A stretch of 64,000 bases of DNA from Amyelois transitella (GCF_032362555.1 NC_083518.1:7328501-7392500); one strand, 5' to 3'. Numbered from the stretch's first letter, positions 12,301 through 23,300 are shown. Translations and numbers: made by a program. Notes: generated by a model from the letters alone, not told the origin.

Positions 12301-14786
12301 CTGAGATTAGCGTGAACAGACAAACAGACAAAAAAAAGTTAATTACATTTTTGGGTTCAACATCGACATTACAATAACCCCTGCTATTTTTTTTATTTTT
12401 ATTTTCAATGTACAGACAGCACTTTTCTACAATTTTATTATAGTATGTATAGATAACCACTTGCTCCGTCAGACCCCACATGTTACCCTTAGTCAAAAGA
12501 CCTAACAGTGCTGTAGGTTTAATGATGAAGTGAGAATTATTGTCAGATACATACCTCGGGCTCCTCTCCAGAGCCGTAAGGATGCAACCGGGACTACAGC
12601 CAGGAGAAAGCAGAATTATTAAATTAAAAATTAAAATTAAAAAAATTAAATTAAATTAAAATTTTGTTTATTTTCTCTCCACATAGGGGAATATAGGTAA
12701 GTACAGACTTCTGTTGTAAAACTTATAGTGGAGAGAACTGGTTTATCACCCAAAAGAATAATCCCAAGTTTATATGTAACGAAAAAAAACTTATTAATTT
12801 GTTTCAGAACTTGGAATACTGCCAGGCGTTCTGCAACGCGTGCCTGTTCCCTCGTCTGCAGGAGTTCATCATGAACCAGGACTGGAACGACCCCAAGTCC
12901 AAGCTGCAGCAGTGCTGTCTCACGCTCCGCTCCATGGAGGGCGGGGAGCCCGACATACCGCTTTACAAGTCAGTGCCGCGTGTTGAATGGCGGCTATATA
13001 ATATACATATAATTAATTTCATTTATTTCTTGACCAACTTTAGATCATTTATTGTTAGTAACACAGAAAACTTAAAACCTAATGTTAGTAAAATACAAAA
13101 CAGGACATTACACTACATTTGTACATTTTTCAGCATGATAATCATCGAGCGAGCTAATCCTTTGACGTGTAGACAATTTATATAAACTCCAAGACAGCGT
13201 CGATAAGACAGTTCTTTAAATATAACTAAATTTGAATAACATACATAAATATAATCACTTGTATATCCATTGCGGGGTAGACAGAGCAAGTCATCGAAAG
13301 ACTGAAAGGTCTATCAGTATAACTAACATTAGAATAACATCAGGTCAGAAAAAGAGTTTTCAAGTAGTGGCATGTTGTTAGACCATCGCCTAAAAAATAA
13401 TTTCATGTTTATAAGCCATTGTCTTGATTAACTTTTACAATCTGCATCGGAGCTAATGAGAAGTTGCTAGCCCATCGCCTAAAAGTCGAATCCCATATTT
13501 TCCTTGATATTGACTTTTACTACCTCTGCCTTTCAAGAAGCTTCAACTATTCTGCATGCATATAAATAAATGATTAATTAATTTTCAGAGTGATCAAGTG
13601 TCTCGGGCCAACCAACACGCGTGTTTACGAAGTGGGCGTGTACTTCCGCGGCTGCAGGCTGGCCGCGGCGCGGGGGCACTCCATACAGGAGGCGGAGATG
13701 AACGCCGCTGAAGAAGCTCTGAAGTCTGCACACGGTCAGTTGATCTTTCTCCTTTTCTAATAGAATAGAACAGATTTATTTTCAAAATTGATTTATTGGA
13801 TACTAGGTATCACTTTTTGACGTCACATCACTTTGCGCATGCACAAAGCGCATGTGTAGAAGAAGCGGCGGAACAAACTACACTGCAGCATTTTCACCGG
13901 ACGTCAATTTACAAATTTAGATCTCTTAAGTCTAAACCGTGGACGAATGTATATTGTCTACATTAAAAACATGAATTAATGGAAAACTAACTATTTCAAT
14001 ACGAATATTTCATCAAATTAATAAAGTTATACTTAATAGCTCTAGAATGTTCTTGAATAGCGGCAGACGGAAGGAAAATCAAGTTAACGCGTTATGGTCA
14101 TGTACGGGGTCGCAACCGGAACAAATGCTATGATTTATGTTATTTGTGCTATAAATTTTTGACTTATCACAAAATACTACTGCTCCAATTTCAATGCAGT
14201 TTTCTCGGATGCGTTTGCGCTTGGTCCAACTTGAAAACTGATATACTTACAATAATTTTTGCCCCACCTCTCCAAGGGGAAATATGGGTGTCAGCTTTTA
14301 TTAAAATTCAGCTTTCGTTTTTATAGCTAGTTATTATAATTACTACATACCTACGAGAATCATTCGTTTCATGTGTCTCAATTCAAAGTTTATCCAACAG
14401 AACTGTTCCCTCAACTGGACCATCAAAAGCGAGTAATCGCGAAGAGCATGCGCAAGAAGAGCCGCCGCGAGAGCCCCGCGGCCGGCCCGCGGGCGCGCGC
14501 CCTGGACGAGAGGCTCCCCCGGGCCTACAGGGCGCGCGGGCAGCCCTCCGACAGCGAGGGCAGCGTGTCGCCGTCTGTGTCCGACGAGGAGACCCAACAG
14601 AGTCCAGACGAATCGACCAAGTCCGAAGATGATTCGGGATTGGACAGCGAAACTGATAATGCCCCGGATGTGAGAGTCAGTTCTCTACTCAGCGACATGG
14701 AGAAGTTAAAAGAAGATTTGATTAGAAGGAATGAGTATGACAAGCTGAAAGAGAAGTGTAGGAAGTCTGATTCGGAGGACGAGTGA
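374..14786 (+). CDS. drosha: Drosha, ribonuclease III of the Microprocessor (5' end missing)
   Basis: Nuclear class II RNase III that, with Pasha/DGCR8, cuts primary microRNA hairpins. Exons by splice sites and phase: 374-578, 1000-1135, 1559-1714, 2204-2424, 2755-2882, 3179-3308, 3779-3938, 4358-4565, 5320-5560, 6152-6252, 7392-7511, 8047-8178, 8926-9097, 9851-10032, 11648-11812, 12808-12968, 13589-13734, 14401-14786. They sum to 3150 nt, 1049 residues plus stop, with no internal stop. The central domain keeps [10 protein letters not shown] and a Cys-x-Cys before RRHGMRH. RIIIDa carries [11 protein letters not shown] (about residue 552) and CFEALMGAL. RIIIDb carries [11 protein letters not shown] (about 732) and [11 protein letters not shown] dsRBD follows (about 866-930), then an acidic Ser-rich tail. 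Both catalytic centres look intact. The Arg/Pro-rich N-terminus lies upstream of the window. Family assignment rests on remembered Drosha sequence; I am very sure of it. Confidence 0.96.
1811..1885 (+). pseudogene. Decayed copy of Drosha exon 3 inside the following intron
   Basis: This intronic stretch aligns with the 3' part of the Drosha exon at 1559-1714 (roughly 1622-1700). It shares ggcatgcg, cacggcgtgta, aacattcccga and the following gcgac/gct/aaaa/gcaat words, with scattered substitutions and small indels. The copied frame now has a stop where the exon reads TAC-GCG, and no usable splice donor follows the homologous end. It is therefore a dead tandem duplicate of an exon. Confidence 0.75.
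2890..3070. repeat. Probable dispersed repeat with a short inverted pair
   Basis: Intronic DNA with a 13-base inverted pair (3002-3014 and 3044-3056, atcagctgtttca and its complement). A related stretch with the same 'gaccaacctc' word and a 'catacaaaag' word lies at about 31480-31590. It is probably a small non-autonomous element. Its ends are not defined. Confidence 0.4.
3334..3532 (+). repeat. Retroelement 3' tail (RTE-like), copy 1 in Drosha
   Basis: About 199 bp starting ctagaggccgcccgcgactt and ending in tagtagtaggat. It is the abundant lepidopteran 'cgcgacttcgtccgc' repeat, probably the 3' end of an RTE-type LINE or a derived SINE. By eye it is identical to the copy at 7175-7373. It lies in the intron after the exon ending at 3308. 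Confidence 0.8.
4868..5165 (+). repeat. Fragments of two interspersed repeat families
   Basis: 4868-4940 is a diverged copy of the 'tttcccggaggggtaggcagag' family. 5028-5165 is a diverged piece of the 'tctatatcccttgcggggtag' family, recognised by 'gattgctagccca' and 'aaaagaagaatc'. Both sit in the Drosha intron before the exon at 5320. Confidence 0.55.
5598..5815 (+). repeat. SINE-like repeat, 'tctatatcccttgcggggtag' family
   Basis: A near full-length copy in a Drosha intron. It runs from 'gtctatatcccctgcggggt' through 'gttagctgggcgaaggc' to 'ttagtcgcctttgacgacat'. The family is the commonest one in this window, with about 15-20 copies on both strands. Confidence 0.7.
6350..6612 (-). repeat. 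SINE-like repeat, 'tctatatcccttgcggggtag' family, reverse
   Basis: A reverse-oriented copy in a Drosha intron. It starts at 'ggtgccttttggttaccgac' and ends at 'taccccgcaagggatatata' followed by a short 'tatgtatg' run. Confidence 0.7.
7175..7373 (+). repeat. RTE-like retroelement 3' tail, copy 2 in Drosha
   Basis: Indistinguishable by eye from 3334-3532 over about 195 bp. It ends about 20 bp before the Drosha exon at 7392, so the splice acceptor of that exon lies almost immediately after the insertion. Confidence 0.8.
7671..7920 (+). repeat. tRNA-derived SINE
   Basis: The head has RNA polymerase III promoter-like boxes: an A-box-like 'tggctcagcgg' and a B-box 'ggttcgaatcc'. A conserved body containing 'ttctgattggcctgggtctt' and a tail 'gctaactcaatcagtgtaat' follow, ending in a TATT/TTTA run. 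A second copy is at 28144-28380 and a tail-only copy at 49676-49738. The head is a SINE promoter, not a functional tRNA gene. Confidence 0.85.
8198..8430 (+). repeat. Diverged RTE-like retroelement tail
   Basis: Starts 'ctagaggccgcccgcgagtt' only ~20 bases past the Drosha exon ending at 8178. It matches the 3334 and 7175 copies with substitutions and an insertion, so it is older than they are. Confidence 0.7.
8405..8525 (-). repeat. SINE fragment, 'gaggatgcaaccggga' family, reverse
   Basis: 'cctggctttagtcccgattgcatcctcac' is the reverse complement of the tail seen at 12553-12615, 44230-44310 and 48530-48595. Confidence 0.5.
8560..8830 (-). pseudogene. LINE-like coding tail (frame ...[19 protein letters not shown]...)
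   Basis: The reverse strand reads [16 protein letters not shown], then [21 protein letters not shown]. The same peptide recurs at 47496-47687. In lepidopteran genomes this wording is found at the C-terminal end of non-LTR retrotransposon frames (established only from memory). It is a 3' fragment in a Drosha intron, not a gene. Confidence 0.55.
9125..9300 (+). repeat. SINE-like repeat, 'tctatatcccttgcggggtag' family (partial)
   Basis: Recognisable from 'cacgtctatatcccttgtgg' through 'gccacgttcagctgttaggc'. It begins about 30 bases after the Drosha donor at 9098. Confidence 0.65.
9908..11014 (+). repeat. Tandem array of 152/153-bp units containing the Drosha RIIIDb-core exon
   Basis: Units start at 9908, 10061, 10214, 10366, 10518, 10671 and 10823, with a truncated eighth at 10975. 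Each complete unit holds the last ~125 bp of the Drosha exon ([18 protein letters not shown] to HHEGHLS), its donor site gtgagt, and ~27 bp of intron joined straight back into the exon. Only the first copy has the real acceptor (AG at 9849-9850). Junction variants run caccatg / gcgatg / gcgagg / caccatg / gcgatg / gcgagg / gcgatg, so the first six form two 457-bp trimers. A one-base deletion (ttcacg to ttcccc) in units 3, 4, 6, 7 and 8 puts a stop soon after the unit start when read through from the preceding unit. Copies are nearly identical, so the array is young or an assembly artefact. Confidence 0.93.
11146..11600 (+). repeat. Two adjacent SINE-like repeats, same orientation
   Basis: 11146-11315 and 11332-11600 are consecutive copies of the 'tctatatcccttgcggggtag' family, separated by a 'catacatacatacatac' run. 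The second is nearly full length, ending 'ggtgccgggaaccacacggc', and lies ~45 bp before the Drosha exon at 11648. Confidence 0.75.
12048..12340 (+). repeat. Old RTE-like retroelement tail
   Basis: Begins 'agctgtgcctgcgacttcgtccgcgtgga' and ends near 'gtgaacagacaaacagacaa'. A similar layout occurs at 30350-30660. The copy is heavily diverged. Confidence 0.55.
12553..12665 (+). repeat. SINE tail and AT-rich simple sequence
   Basis: 12553-12612 is the tail of the 'gaggatgcaaccggga' SINE family ('ctcctctccagagccgtaag', 'ggactacagccaggag'). It is followed by a run of 'aaatta' repeats. Confidence 0.55.
13240..13490 (+). repeat. Degenerate SINE-like repeat
   Basis: Recognisable words are 'gtatatccattgcggggtag', 'tgttagaccatcgcctaaaa' and a second 'gttgctagcccatcgcctaa'. 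It is an old, rearranged copy in the intron before the Drosha exon at 13589. Confidence 0.5.
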
Positions 14787-15183
14787 TGTAGCTCTTGTTT
14801 TAATTATTCAGGACTGAACGGAGATAGTGCCAGATGTAAAATCACTAAATCAGTTCTCTTCTCAGTGATATGAAGTTGAAGGAAACCCTGTAAGTAATGA
14901 ATAAGTGTAGAAACCAATTCATAAAACCAAAATAATTCTTTTTAATATGTTTCAAAATTTACTCATATCTTTCTATAAAAGAGACAACAAAATTGGCTAC
15001 TAGAGACAAAAAAATCTAATTATATCAATAAATTAAAAATTAATGTTTTAGAAGAATCATGATGTGTATATAATAATAAGTTTTAATTTCAATGCATCAA
15101 GTAAAAATACGTCGAGGGGATACATAATCTCAATACGTGATAACTTTGATGTTTGGTCAGCATACGACCAAAATTTAACACTG
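14787..15183. other. Drosha 3' flank, no gene
   Basis: AT-rich sequence after the Drosha stop. A candidate polyadenylation signal 'caataaatt' lies near 15026. 14818-14890 loosely repeats wording from the last exon ('gtgccagatgtaaaatcac', 'cagttctcttctcagtgata' against 'gataatgccccggatgtgag', 'cagttctctactcagcgaca'), which may be another decayed exon duplicate. Confidence 0.45.
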
Positions 15184-16515
15184 TACTACTCTGTCAAGAA
15201 AGTAGCAGGAAAAGATCAATAATACACAAACTGTTTGTTATTCATCCAAATTTATTTTATCACCTTCAAAATATGCTCTTTTAGAAACGATACACTTACG
15301 CCAACGAATAATCCAATCATCAAAACATTTTTTAAACGCTGTTTCCGGAATTGAGGTCAGTTCTCGCCGCGAATTCTCTTTTATGTCTTCTACCGATTGA
15401 AAACGGGTGCCACGAAGTGGTAATTTGAGTTTAGGAAAAAGAAAAAAGTCGGCTGGAGCCATATCTGGTGAATATGGTGGTTGCTCGATGGTATTTGTTG
15501 AGTGTTTGGTTAAAAATTCGTTCACAATGATGGCCTTGTGCGAAGGTGCATTATCATGGTGCAAAATCCAAGAATTTTCTTTCCACAAATCTGGCCTTTT
15601 TCGTCGGATTTGCTCTCTTAAACGCCGCATAACACTCAAATAATATTCCTTATTTACCGTTTGACCTTCCGGCAAGAATTCCGAGTGCACAACACCGCGA
15701 TAGTCAAAGAAAACAGTCAACATGACTTCGACTTTTGAACGACTTTGGCGTGGTTTTTTCGGTTTCGGTTCAGTTGGAAGGCGCCACTCCGAAGCTTGTT
15801 GCCTAGTTTGCATGTCAAACTCGTAAACCCACGTCTCGTCACCAGTAACAATGCGTTTCATGAATGTTGGGTCGGAATTGACTCGTTCTAGCATGTCCTC
15901 AGCGACTCTCATGCGATTGAGTTTTTGAAAAAAATTCAGGTCTTTTGGGACTAGCCGAGCGGCAACATGTTTCATACCCAAATTATTAGTTAAAATGGTA
16001 CGGATCGACTCATGAGATACAGAAAGTTCGGTGGCTATCTCTCTCAAAGTTGAATGAGGATTTTCAGTCACTATTTTCTTCACTTTTGCGATGTTAACTT
16101 CAGTTGCAGACGTTGATGGCCTACCAGAGCGAGGCAAATCTTCCATCACATCTCGACCGCTTTTGAACGCTTTGTACCACTCATAAGCACGAGTTTTTGA
16201 TAAAGTCGATTCACCGTAAGCCTTCTGTAACATTTTCAGTGACTCCGAATACGATATTCCATTGACAATGCAAAATTTAAGACAAACTCTTTGTTCGATG
16301 TTTTTATCCATTATGAAATTAGCAATACACACTAGATATGATATAACTAAAAATAGCACTGTATTTAATGTAAACAACAGATGCAACTCAAACTCCGCGC
16401 CAAAATGGAAAACAGTTTAAACAGTTGTGCCAATCTAACAACAAAAAAAATCAAAAATTTGAATTTGGAACCATAAATAAATAATCCATTCCCGATACTT
16501 TTCTGACTGAATGTA
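15184..16515 (-). mobile_element. Complete mariner transposon
   Basis: About 1.33 kb, the usual mariner size. The ends are imperfect inverted repeats (left 'ctctgtcaagaaagtagcagg', right complement 'ttcagtcagaaaagtatcggg'), each next to a TA dinucleotide as expected from TA target duplication. The single frame inside runs on the minus strand. It sits between the convergent 3' ends of Drosha and the CCDC142-like gene. Confidence 0.88.
15238..16311 (-). CDS. Mariner transposase, 357 residues, open
   Basis: Cut-and-paste DNA transposase. The chosen start is the ATG at 16311 (MDKNIEQR); the frame stays open 25 codons further upstream, but those residues fall in the 5' untranslated end of the element. 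A helix-turn-helix DNA-binding half covers about residues 1-110. The catalytic half shows TGDETW (first Asp), HHDNAPSH (second Asp) and SPDMAPADFFLF (third Asp). There are 34 residues between the second and third Asp, the DD34D signature of classical mariners. The WVPHEL-type linker is read as RLVPKDLN. Family members are about 345 residues. There are no stops or frameshifts, so it may still be active or have arrived recently. Subfamily not assigned. Confidence 0.92.
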   Translation of the reverse strand: MDKNIEQRVCLKFCIVNGISYSESLKMLQKAYGESTLSKTRAYEWYKAFKSGRDVMEDLPRSGRPSTSATEVNIAKVKKIVTENPHSTLREIATELSVSHESIRTILTNNLGMKHVAARLVPKDLNFFQKLNRMRVAEDMLERVNSDPTFMKRIVTGDETWVYEFDMQTRQQASEWRLPTEPKPKKPRQSRSKVEVMLTVFFDYRGVVHSEFLPEGQTVNKEYYLSVMRRLREQIRRKRPDLWKENSWILHHDNAPSHKAIIVNEFLTKHSTNTIEQPPYSPDMAPADFFLFPKLKLPLRGTRFQSVEDIKENSRRELTSIPETAFKKCFDDWIIRWRKCIVSKRAYFEGDKINLDE

Positions 16516-17354
16516 TGAATAAATCCCTGGTACCCTTAAACTTGTCTTTTTAATTATTTTGTAGCTCAGTTACATAGATGTAGTAACCGCATGCCCAAAT
16601 CTGTCAAAAAAAAAACCCTACTTTATTTTGGGAGTTCAATGGCGCGCTCTGATACTCATCCGCTGATCTTAATGCAGTGGTATATTTAGGTAGAACCATT
16701 AGATGAAAATCCCCCATGTACCTACATACGATCTCAGAGAGAACACCCTCCTAGAATTATAAGTCACATAAACGAAAAAATGTTTTTTTTTATTTATGTG
16801 AATTATAATTCTAGGAGGGCGACATTCCATACAGAAGATTACTAGCTAGTATATGCGTGAATTATGTATGACGTAAATAAAACAAGCAATATAGTACATG
16901 TGTAAATAGTTCTTTATTTGTATAGGTATTATGTATTATAGAGCAATATCATAAAGAGATAATGATTCACACCCGACTTTCATTCTTATACATTTGTGTT
17001 GTAACCATAGAAATCACAATGTTATAAACAATAGCCATATTAGACTTGAAGATCTTCACATATTTCTCTCAACTTTCTCCACTCACTACTACTACTACAT
17101 TTTCGACTATTACGGGTAGGTCCTCCTATCATCTCTTTTTTTCACATCATCAGAAATGACAATAAAAGTATTATTTATTTCCATAATAATTATTCCGAAT
17201 TCTCAAAAACACATTGACATTTCCAAGATCCATGGGACACTGGCACACTGTATTTTCTTCGTTACCAGACCAGCTTCGCATCTTACATTAGACGATTGAG
17301 CTCCTATTCCTTTATTCACCTTTTACAAGCTCCATATAAAAAATAAAACGAAGT
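16516..17354. other. Gene-free interval with a 26-bp hairpin
   Basis: Probably the 3' untranslated region of the CCDC142-like gene (minus strand). A TTTATT at about 16914 is a polyadenylation signal on that strand. 16747-16773 and 16793-16820 are near-perfect inverted arms ('ctcctagaattataa' and complement) around a T-rich loop, resembling a tiny foldback insertion. Confidence 0.5.
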
Positions 17355-20300
17355 TCAAAGTGTAAGCAAGCAACACATCGTGAAGACGAGCGGCCCCCGC
17401 AGGTTGGCGCGGAGGCTCAGCCACTGCTTCTGGTTGGGCACGTACATCTCCGCCGGCATCAGCTGCTCGGGGGACTCGTCTTCTGGAATTCAGATCGTGA
17501 AGGATATTAACCTTTATACTGTGACATTCTGGAAAACATATTATTTATGGTAACCTTTATACACTGACCTCTTCCTTAAACTCTGCACCTGAACCCCTCT
17601 ATTACATACATACATATAATCACGTCTATATCCCTTGCGAGATAGACAGTGCCTACAGTCTTTTAAAGACTGGTAGGCCACGTTCAGCTATTTGGCTTTA
17701 AGATAGGATTCAAATAGTGACAGGTTGCTAGCCCATCGCCTAAAAGAAGAATCCCAAGTTTATAAGCCTACCCCTTTTACGACATCCATGGGAAAGAAAT
17801 GGAGTGGTCCTATTCTTTTTTGTATACACACGGCACACACCCCTCTATTGATTTTCGATAAACTGACAAGATTGTGGAGGGCAGATGGGAATCGCCTGAA
17901 CACCACGAATGTAGCTTGGTTGGGAAAAGTAAGCATACATATACCTAGTCACATTTATATCCCTTGCGGGGAAGACAGAGCACAGTCTTGAAGACTGATA
18001 CGCCACGTTCAGTAGGGCTAAATTATAGAATTGAGATTCAAATAGTGACTGGTTGCTAGCCTATCGCCTAGAATAATTATTTATTTAAAGTTTGACATTA
18101 CCTTCTTTCCTGACGTGTAGACTAGCCTGCATGGTGGAGTCCTGCATCGCGAGTAAATCTCCGGGCGCGTGAAGAAGTAGCCGACCCACGCCCTCGCAAC
18201 GTCTGCAAGTATATTATTAAAACTGGTTTCGCAATTTACTTTGAAAGTGGCCAAAGGGTATTAAAGTTACAGTCATTCACACATTACTCCTCTCATATTT
18301 ATATAGAAATGCGGCTCAGGAAAGTTTAACACCTACAGCGTGAATTAAATTGTACCACTCAACAAACAACAGATTTCATATGATTTAGATAATAAAATTA
18401 AGAACGTGATAGAAAAAAAAAACTATTAAAACGGCCAGGCTTTGCAGAGCGTGTTAAACCAGTTCAGACTAAGTGCTTCAAAATAACCAAATTCTGTTGG
18501 GTATTAGTTAAAAAGGTAACTTATCAATTACCTCAAAACCTCATTCTGCAACATCTGCTTCCTAGCCGCGGCGGTCAGTTGCTTGCAGTCGTTCAGCCAT
18601 ATCCGAACTTCATTGAAATCCGCCAGTAATTGCAGCGCCGCGTCTTTACTGTACACCATTATTTTATTTACCGATACAAACATATACATCGCATCCTTAT
18701 TTTTTAGAGAGAGCAAAAAATCTAGAAAAGACTTGGGCCACGTAGCAGAATATCACGTGTCTCATACATCACGTGATTCAGATATACGATCACGTATTTC
18801 AGTCACATATTACTCATATATTTGATGTCTGTGTTTGTTACTCTCTCACGAACAATCTACTAGTCGAATTTTGATGAAATTTACTACGCGGTTAGAATAT
18901 AAGTACATATTCTGGATACTTTTTAGGAGTGTAGCTACGAGCATCACTACGTCTTATATGTAAATTCTCAGTTCTTAGACCTATAAATACGATAACTTAC
19001 CTAAATTTAACTTTGGCCACGTATATATGATGCAACCAGGATTCGCACATGATCCTGAGTACCATGTTCAGCGTTGTGATGTCTTCTGTCGCTTTTATCA
19101 CGGGTAGCAACATCTTGTCTGCAAGGATTTTTTTATATCAACATTAAATACATACTTCATACACATGTGTTAAGTGCATCAGTTTTATTGCTAACTGATG
19201 CTCTTATGGTGAGGAAACCTGCACATTCGGGCAACTGGTGGTGTTATCCTGATCTATTATGGGGTAGTATTTCTTGTACAGGTTGCGAAAGTCAGGCAGG
19301 AGTCGCTTGGAGTATAAAAAAACTATCTCTATCCCGTTTCACGTCATAATAAAATGCGAAACAACGATAGTTTTCCGTGATATAATAAAGGCGTCGCGCT
19401 TGCCATGATGTGGGAGCAGGAATCCGTAAAATGGATTTCCCCTTCCGATCCGACCGGGTTTCTCTTGACTATTTCTTCCTTCAGGAAGAAATCCGGACTT
19501 ATCTAGGAGTATGCCCCTCATACTACAACAAGACAATATAGGTATATATGTAGCTATATCAAAATAAAATAAATTAAAAACTATTTGGACATACTAATAA
19601 TTTAAGCTTTGAGTTAGAGTAGCTTCATCTAAGAAGTGGTCACCTAGAAATTCTATGGGCGGTACAAAGTTGAGTGCCAGAATTAAAAACAGTATGATAA
19701 GCCAATGTTGTGATGTAAATCAGGAGAAATGGTATGCCTAGATGGTCTGCATCGGAAAAGCGGTCACCTAGGAACTCGTGGACGTATAGAGAGTGGCGAG
19801 GCTGCGGAGGAGCGGAGACCCGCCGCCAGAGGGCGCCGCTCGGGAAGATCATCGTGAGGTGCGCCAGGCTGGTGGTGGCGCACACGCTTGACAACACGCG
19901 CACTATGTCTTCCGTGGCCTCCTGTCATGAATAATCAAATTAAAGCAAATTTTTAACTCATTATTATGGGACTTTTCCAATATACAATTATGTATAATCT
20001 CATAATCTTAACTGCAGCATTTTATTCAGACACTTAAACTTCGATTCCATCATTAAGCCATACAGCCGAACGTGGCCTTTCAGTCTTTCCAAGACTGTTG
20101 ACTCTGCCTTCCCCGCAAAGTATAAAGACTTGATTTTATGTATGTGACGTCAACTTCACAATAATCTAAACTAAGAATTAGAAATGTTGACGATAGAATA
20201 CATTTAATAAATTACCTTCAGTTTTTGAATGTTCACCTTAACTTCAGATACTAGCTTTTCTCTCATTTTGGCGCAAACATTTTCGTGGACACCGATATGA

Positions 20301-23300
20301 CCTGAAAAAAGAAAACTATTAAAAACCTATTAGTTTTCTACCAAAATTCGACTTCCAATCCTATAAACGTATAAAGAGTTAACAAATTATCTTTATCTTA
20401 AGCTTAAGAATTTGAAAAATTATCCTATTTGTATGTACTTCGTACGCGCTTATCTCCGGAATTGCTGGACAGAGTTCAAAACCTGTTGAAACCTGGGCAA
20501 CATACACGTATTACGTTAAGTACATTTTGATTCTTCTACCACCTGATATATGTATATATTACAATGGTAGACTCTGCCGATGTCGCGGGCAACAGCTAAC
20601 TTGCAGCTTAACCAAAGGAGGCTCAAGTTCACTATAGGCGACTGTAAATGTTGATTCATATTCATAGCAGATATAAAAAAACCGAAACCGCCGTGCTTGC
20701 ATGAAGAGTTATGAATGTGGATGAAGCGAAGGAAATATGCAGAGATCGTGGCAAGTGGAAAGAGGTAGTCTTTGCCTACCCCTCCGGGAAAGAGTCGTGA
20801 TTTTATGTATTTTATGTGTGTAACATTACCAGCGTCAATGGCGACACTGTGGTCAGCGAACCGCAGATTGGCGAGCTGTTCCATGCAGAGCTGCATGTCG
20901 TTGTGGGCGACGCGAAAGAAATCGTCCATGTCCCACAGGTTCGCCAGGCGGCGCGTCTCCGCCAGGCACCAGAGACGGTACGTGTGGATCGAGTGGTCTG
21001 ACAATGGAAACAACAAACATACGACAATAGGGATGATGACAAAGTGTTAAAATAATATTAATTAGGTTAAAAACATGATGGAACATACGTTACGTGATTT
21101 TTTAGTTTTAATTTTGACGCGCTATATGATTCGTATTCATTCAAAGTACGATGGAAAAGTCTATTTAAAAAATTCTAAATAAAAACAACTATGCCAGGAG
21201 TGAATACTTAAACAAAAATATGGAATAACTTTTATAAGACATATCCATAATTGCAATAATTAAGGTAGTTGCCATACAAATAAAGAAAGGTCAGCTGTGT
21301 GACTTATTCATGGAATCGAGTTTCAAAATGTGACAGATTGCTAGCCCATCATCAAAAACCAATCCCAAGTTTTTAGCCTATCCCTTGATTGATTTTTACA
21401 ATCTGCACGAGAAGAGAACTCATTAAGTGATGCCTTGTATGCCATCTTGATAAAGATTATCTCTTGCTTTACACAACATAGTGTCTTTTTAAACACCAAC
21501 CAATTTGATTTAGGTACATAGTGCAATTTTGATATGGTTAAAAATTTTTAAACTTGCTATCATCATTCTATCATCACCTAAACGTTGAATCTTGTGATTA
21601 GTGGCTCAGTCTCACCGTAAGGAATAAAGACGTGGTATGTGTGTTTTATAAAGATGGATAAAGAGAATTTACATAAAAGCAAGCCAATAATGTTTCTATC
21701 ACATCTGGTTATTTATAATCATAACTACCTATAACAACACTGTACGTGCGTATGCCCAAGTAGGCAGAGTAACCTATCATACAAATTTATTTATCGGGGA
21801 ATCCTCCAATTTGATTAGGAAGGTTCCCAGAACAGACATCTTATTTTACCGGATATTTTGGGTAAATTCTATTAATTTAAGATATTTTTTACAAATAGGG
21901 TACAATCTTAGGTCATGGTCTAAAAGCGCACCCCGGGATCTTCTCTGGAGAGATGAGGATGCAACCGGAATTGGGAAAGTGATATTGTTTAAAATAAGTT
22001 AAATTTTTGGAAACGAGAATAGTAAATACCTATACACATTTATTTTTTATTCTGGTATAACGGTATAAACGTACAAGTAGATACAGGTTATAAAGTTAAT
22101 ATTATAATCTGTCGGATTTATCATATTGTACTTATATGTAATTAAGTTATTACCCTTTTTATACAAGACGCAGGGTACTTATAGATTAGTAATTTGCCAC
22201 ACAATGAGCCTTGATAGGCATATAAACGAATTGTTTTATCAAGGATAATGTTATTTTTTCCTAGAGTTCGCGTAACGCAAGTTCAATTTATTTAAGATTA
22301 TCTTAAATAACCAAATACGAACGCGATTTTGAAAGGTCGATCTGTCAAAAAGTCTCATATATTTTTGTTATGCAATATGGGTTGGGTTTCCGACCTACTG
22401 GATTCTGTGCCCGTAATGGGTCATTTAAAGGGGGCTGTACACTATGCGATTGGCGATACGGCTGGGGGCAATAGGGCCATGAACCGGGCCACGTGGACAT
22501 CTGCCGTGATTGCGGGCGGGGCCGTAGGGTACGCGGGAGGGCCCGTTGGGATTGTAGTTGGAGCCCTTTTCACTGGTGTCGTGACTTCACAACTCAGCGT
22601 GATGGGGTGATATTTATAGTACATCAGAGGACTTTACAAAATTACAATTTTATATATATTTTTTTTTTATTAAATAAAATTTTAAGACAAAAAATTAAAA
22701 TCATTTAGACTACAACATAGAGTCACATCTATGTCCCTTGTGGGGTAGACAGAGCCAACAATCTTGAAAAGACTGAAAGGCCATGTTCAGCTGTATGACT
22801 CTATTATAATTTTATATGTACAAACAATAGTTAATAGTCTAATTGTTAAGTACTGACCTATCATATTTCTCCATATGAATATTCTAGATGCGAGAGCATG
22901 ACTGTATTAATAAATTTAATATTTAAGTATTACAAACTCTATTCAGGGTATGTAAGTCTACACCGCAAGGGATGTAGACCATCCACATCAATCGGATTTT
23001 GGTAACAGTGTTTCCCTACGCTAAAATAACTTATAAGAAGGGATCTGCTAAATAGATTTTTATGATTTTTAAGAATGAAAATCATATATAAATGTTCAAA
23101 TACTTTCGTTCTAAATAAGAAAATACGTAGGTACCTACCTAGATAAGGAAAAATTAGCCAATTCCGATCGACCACACAACACACCTATCTCTATTTTTAA
23201 TCCCAGATACGTACTATCGGCTATCGCCCCGGTCAACATATAAGTAGTCAACGTCATATTCCTCCTATTTACCTACATTGTGAAGCGATGTATAAAACCA

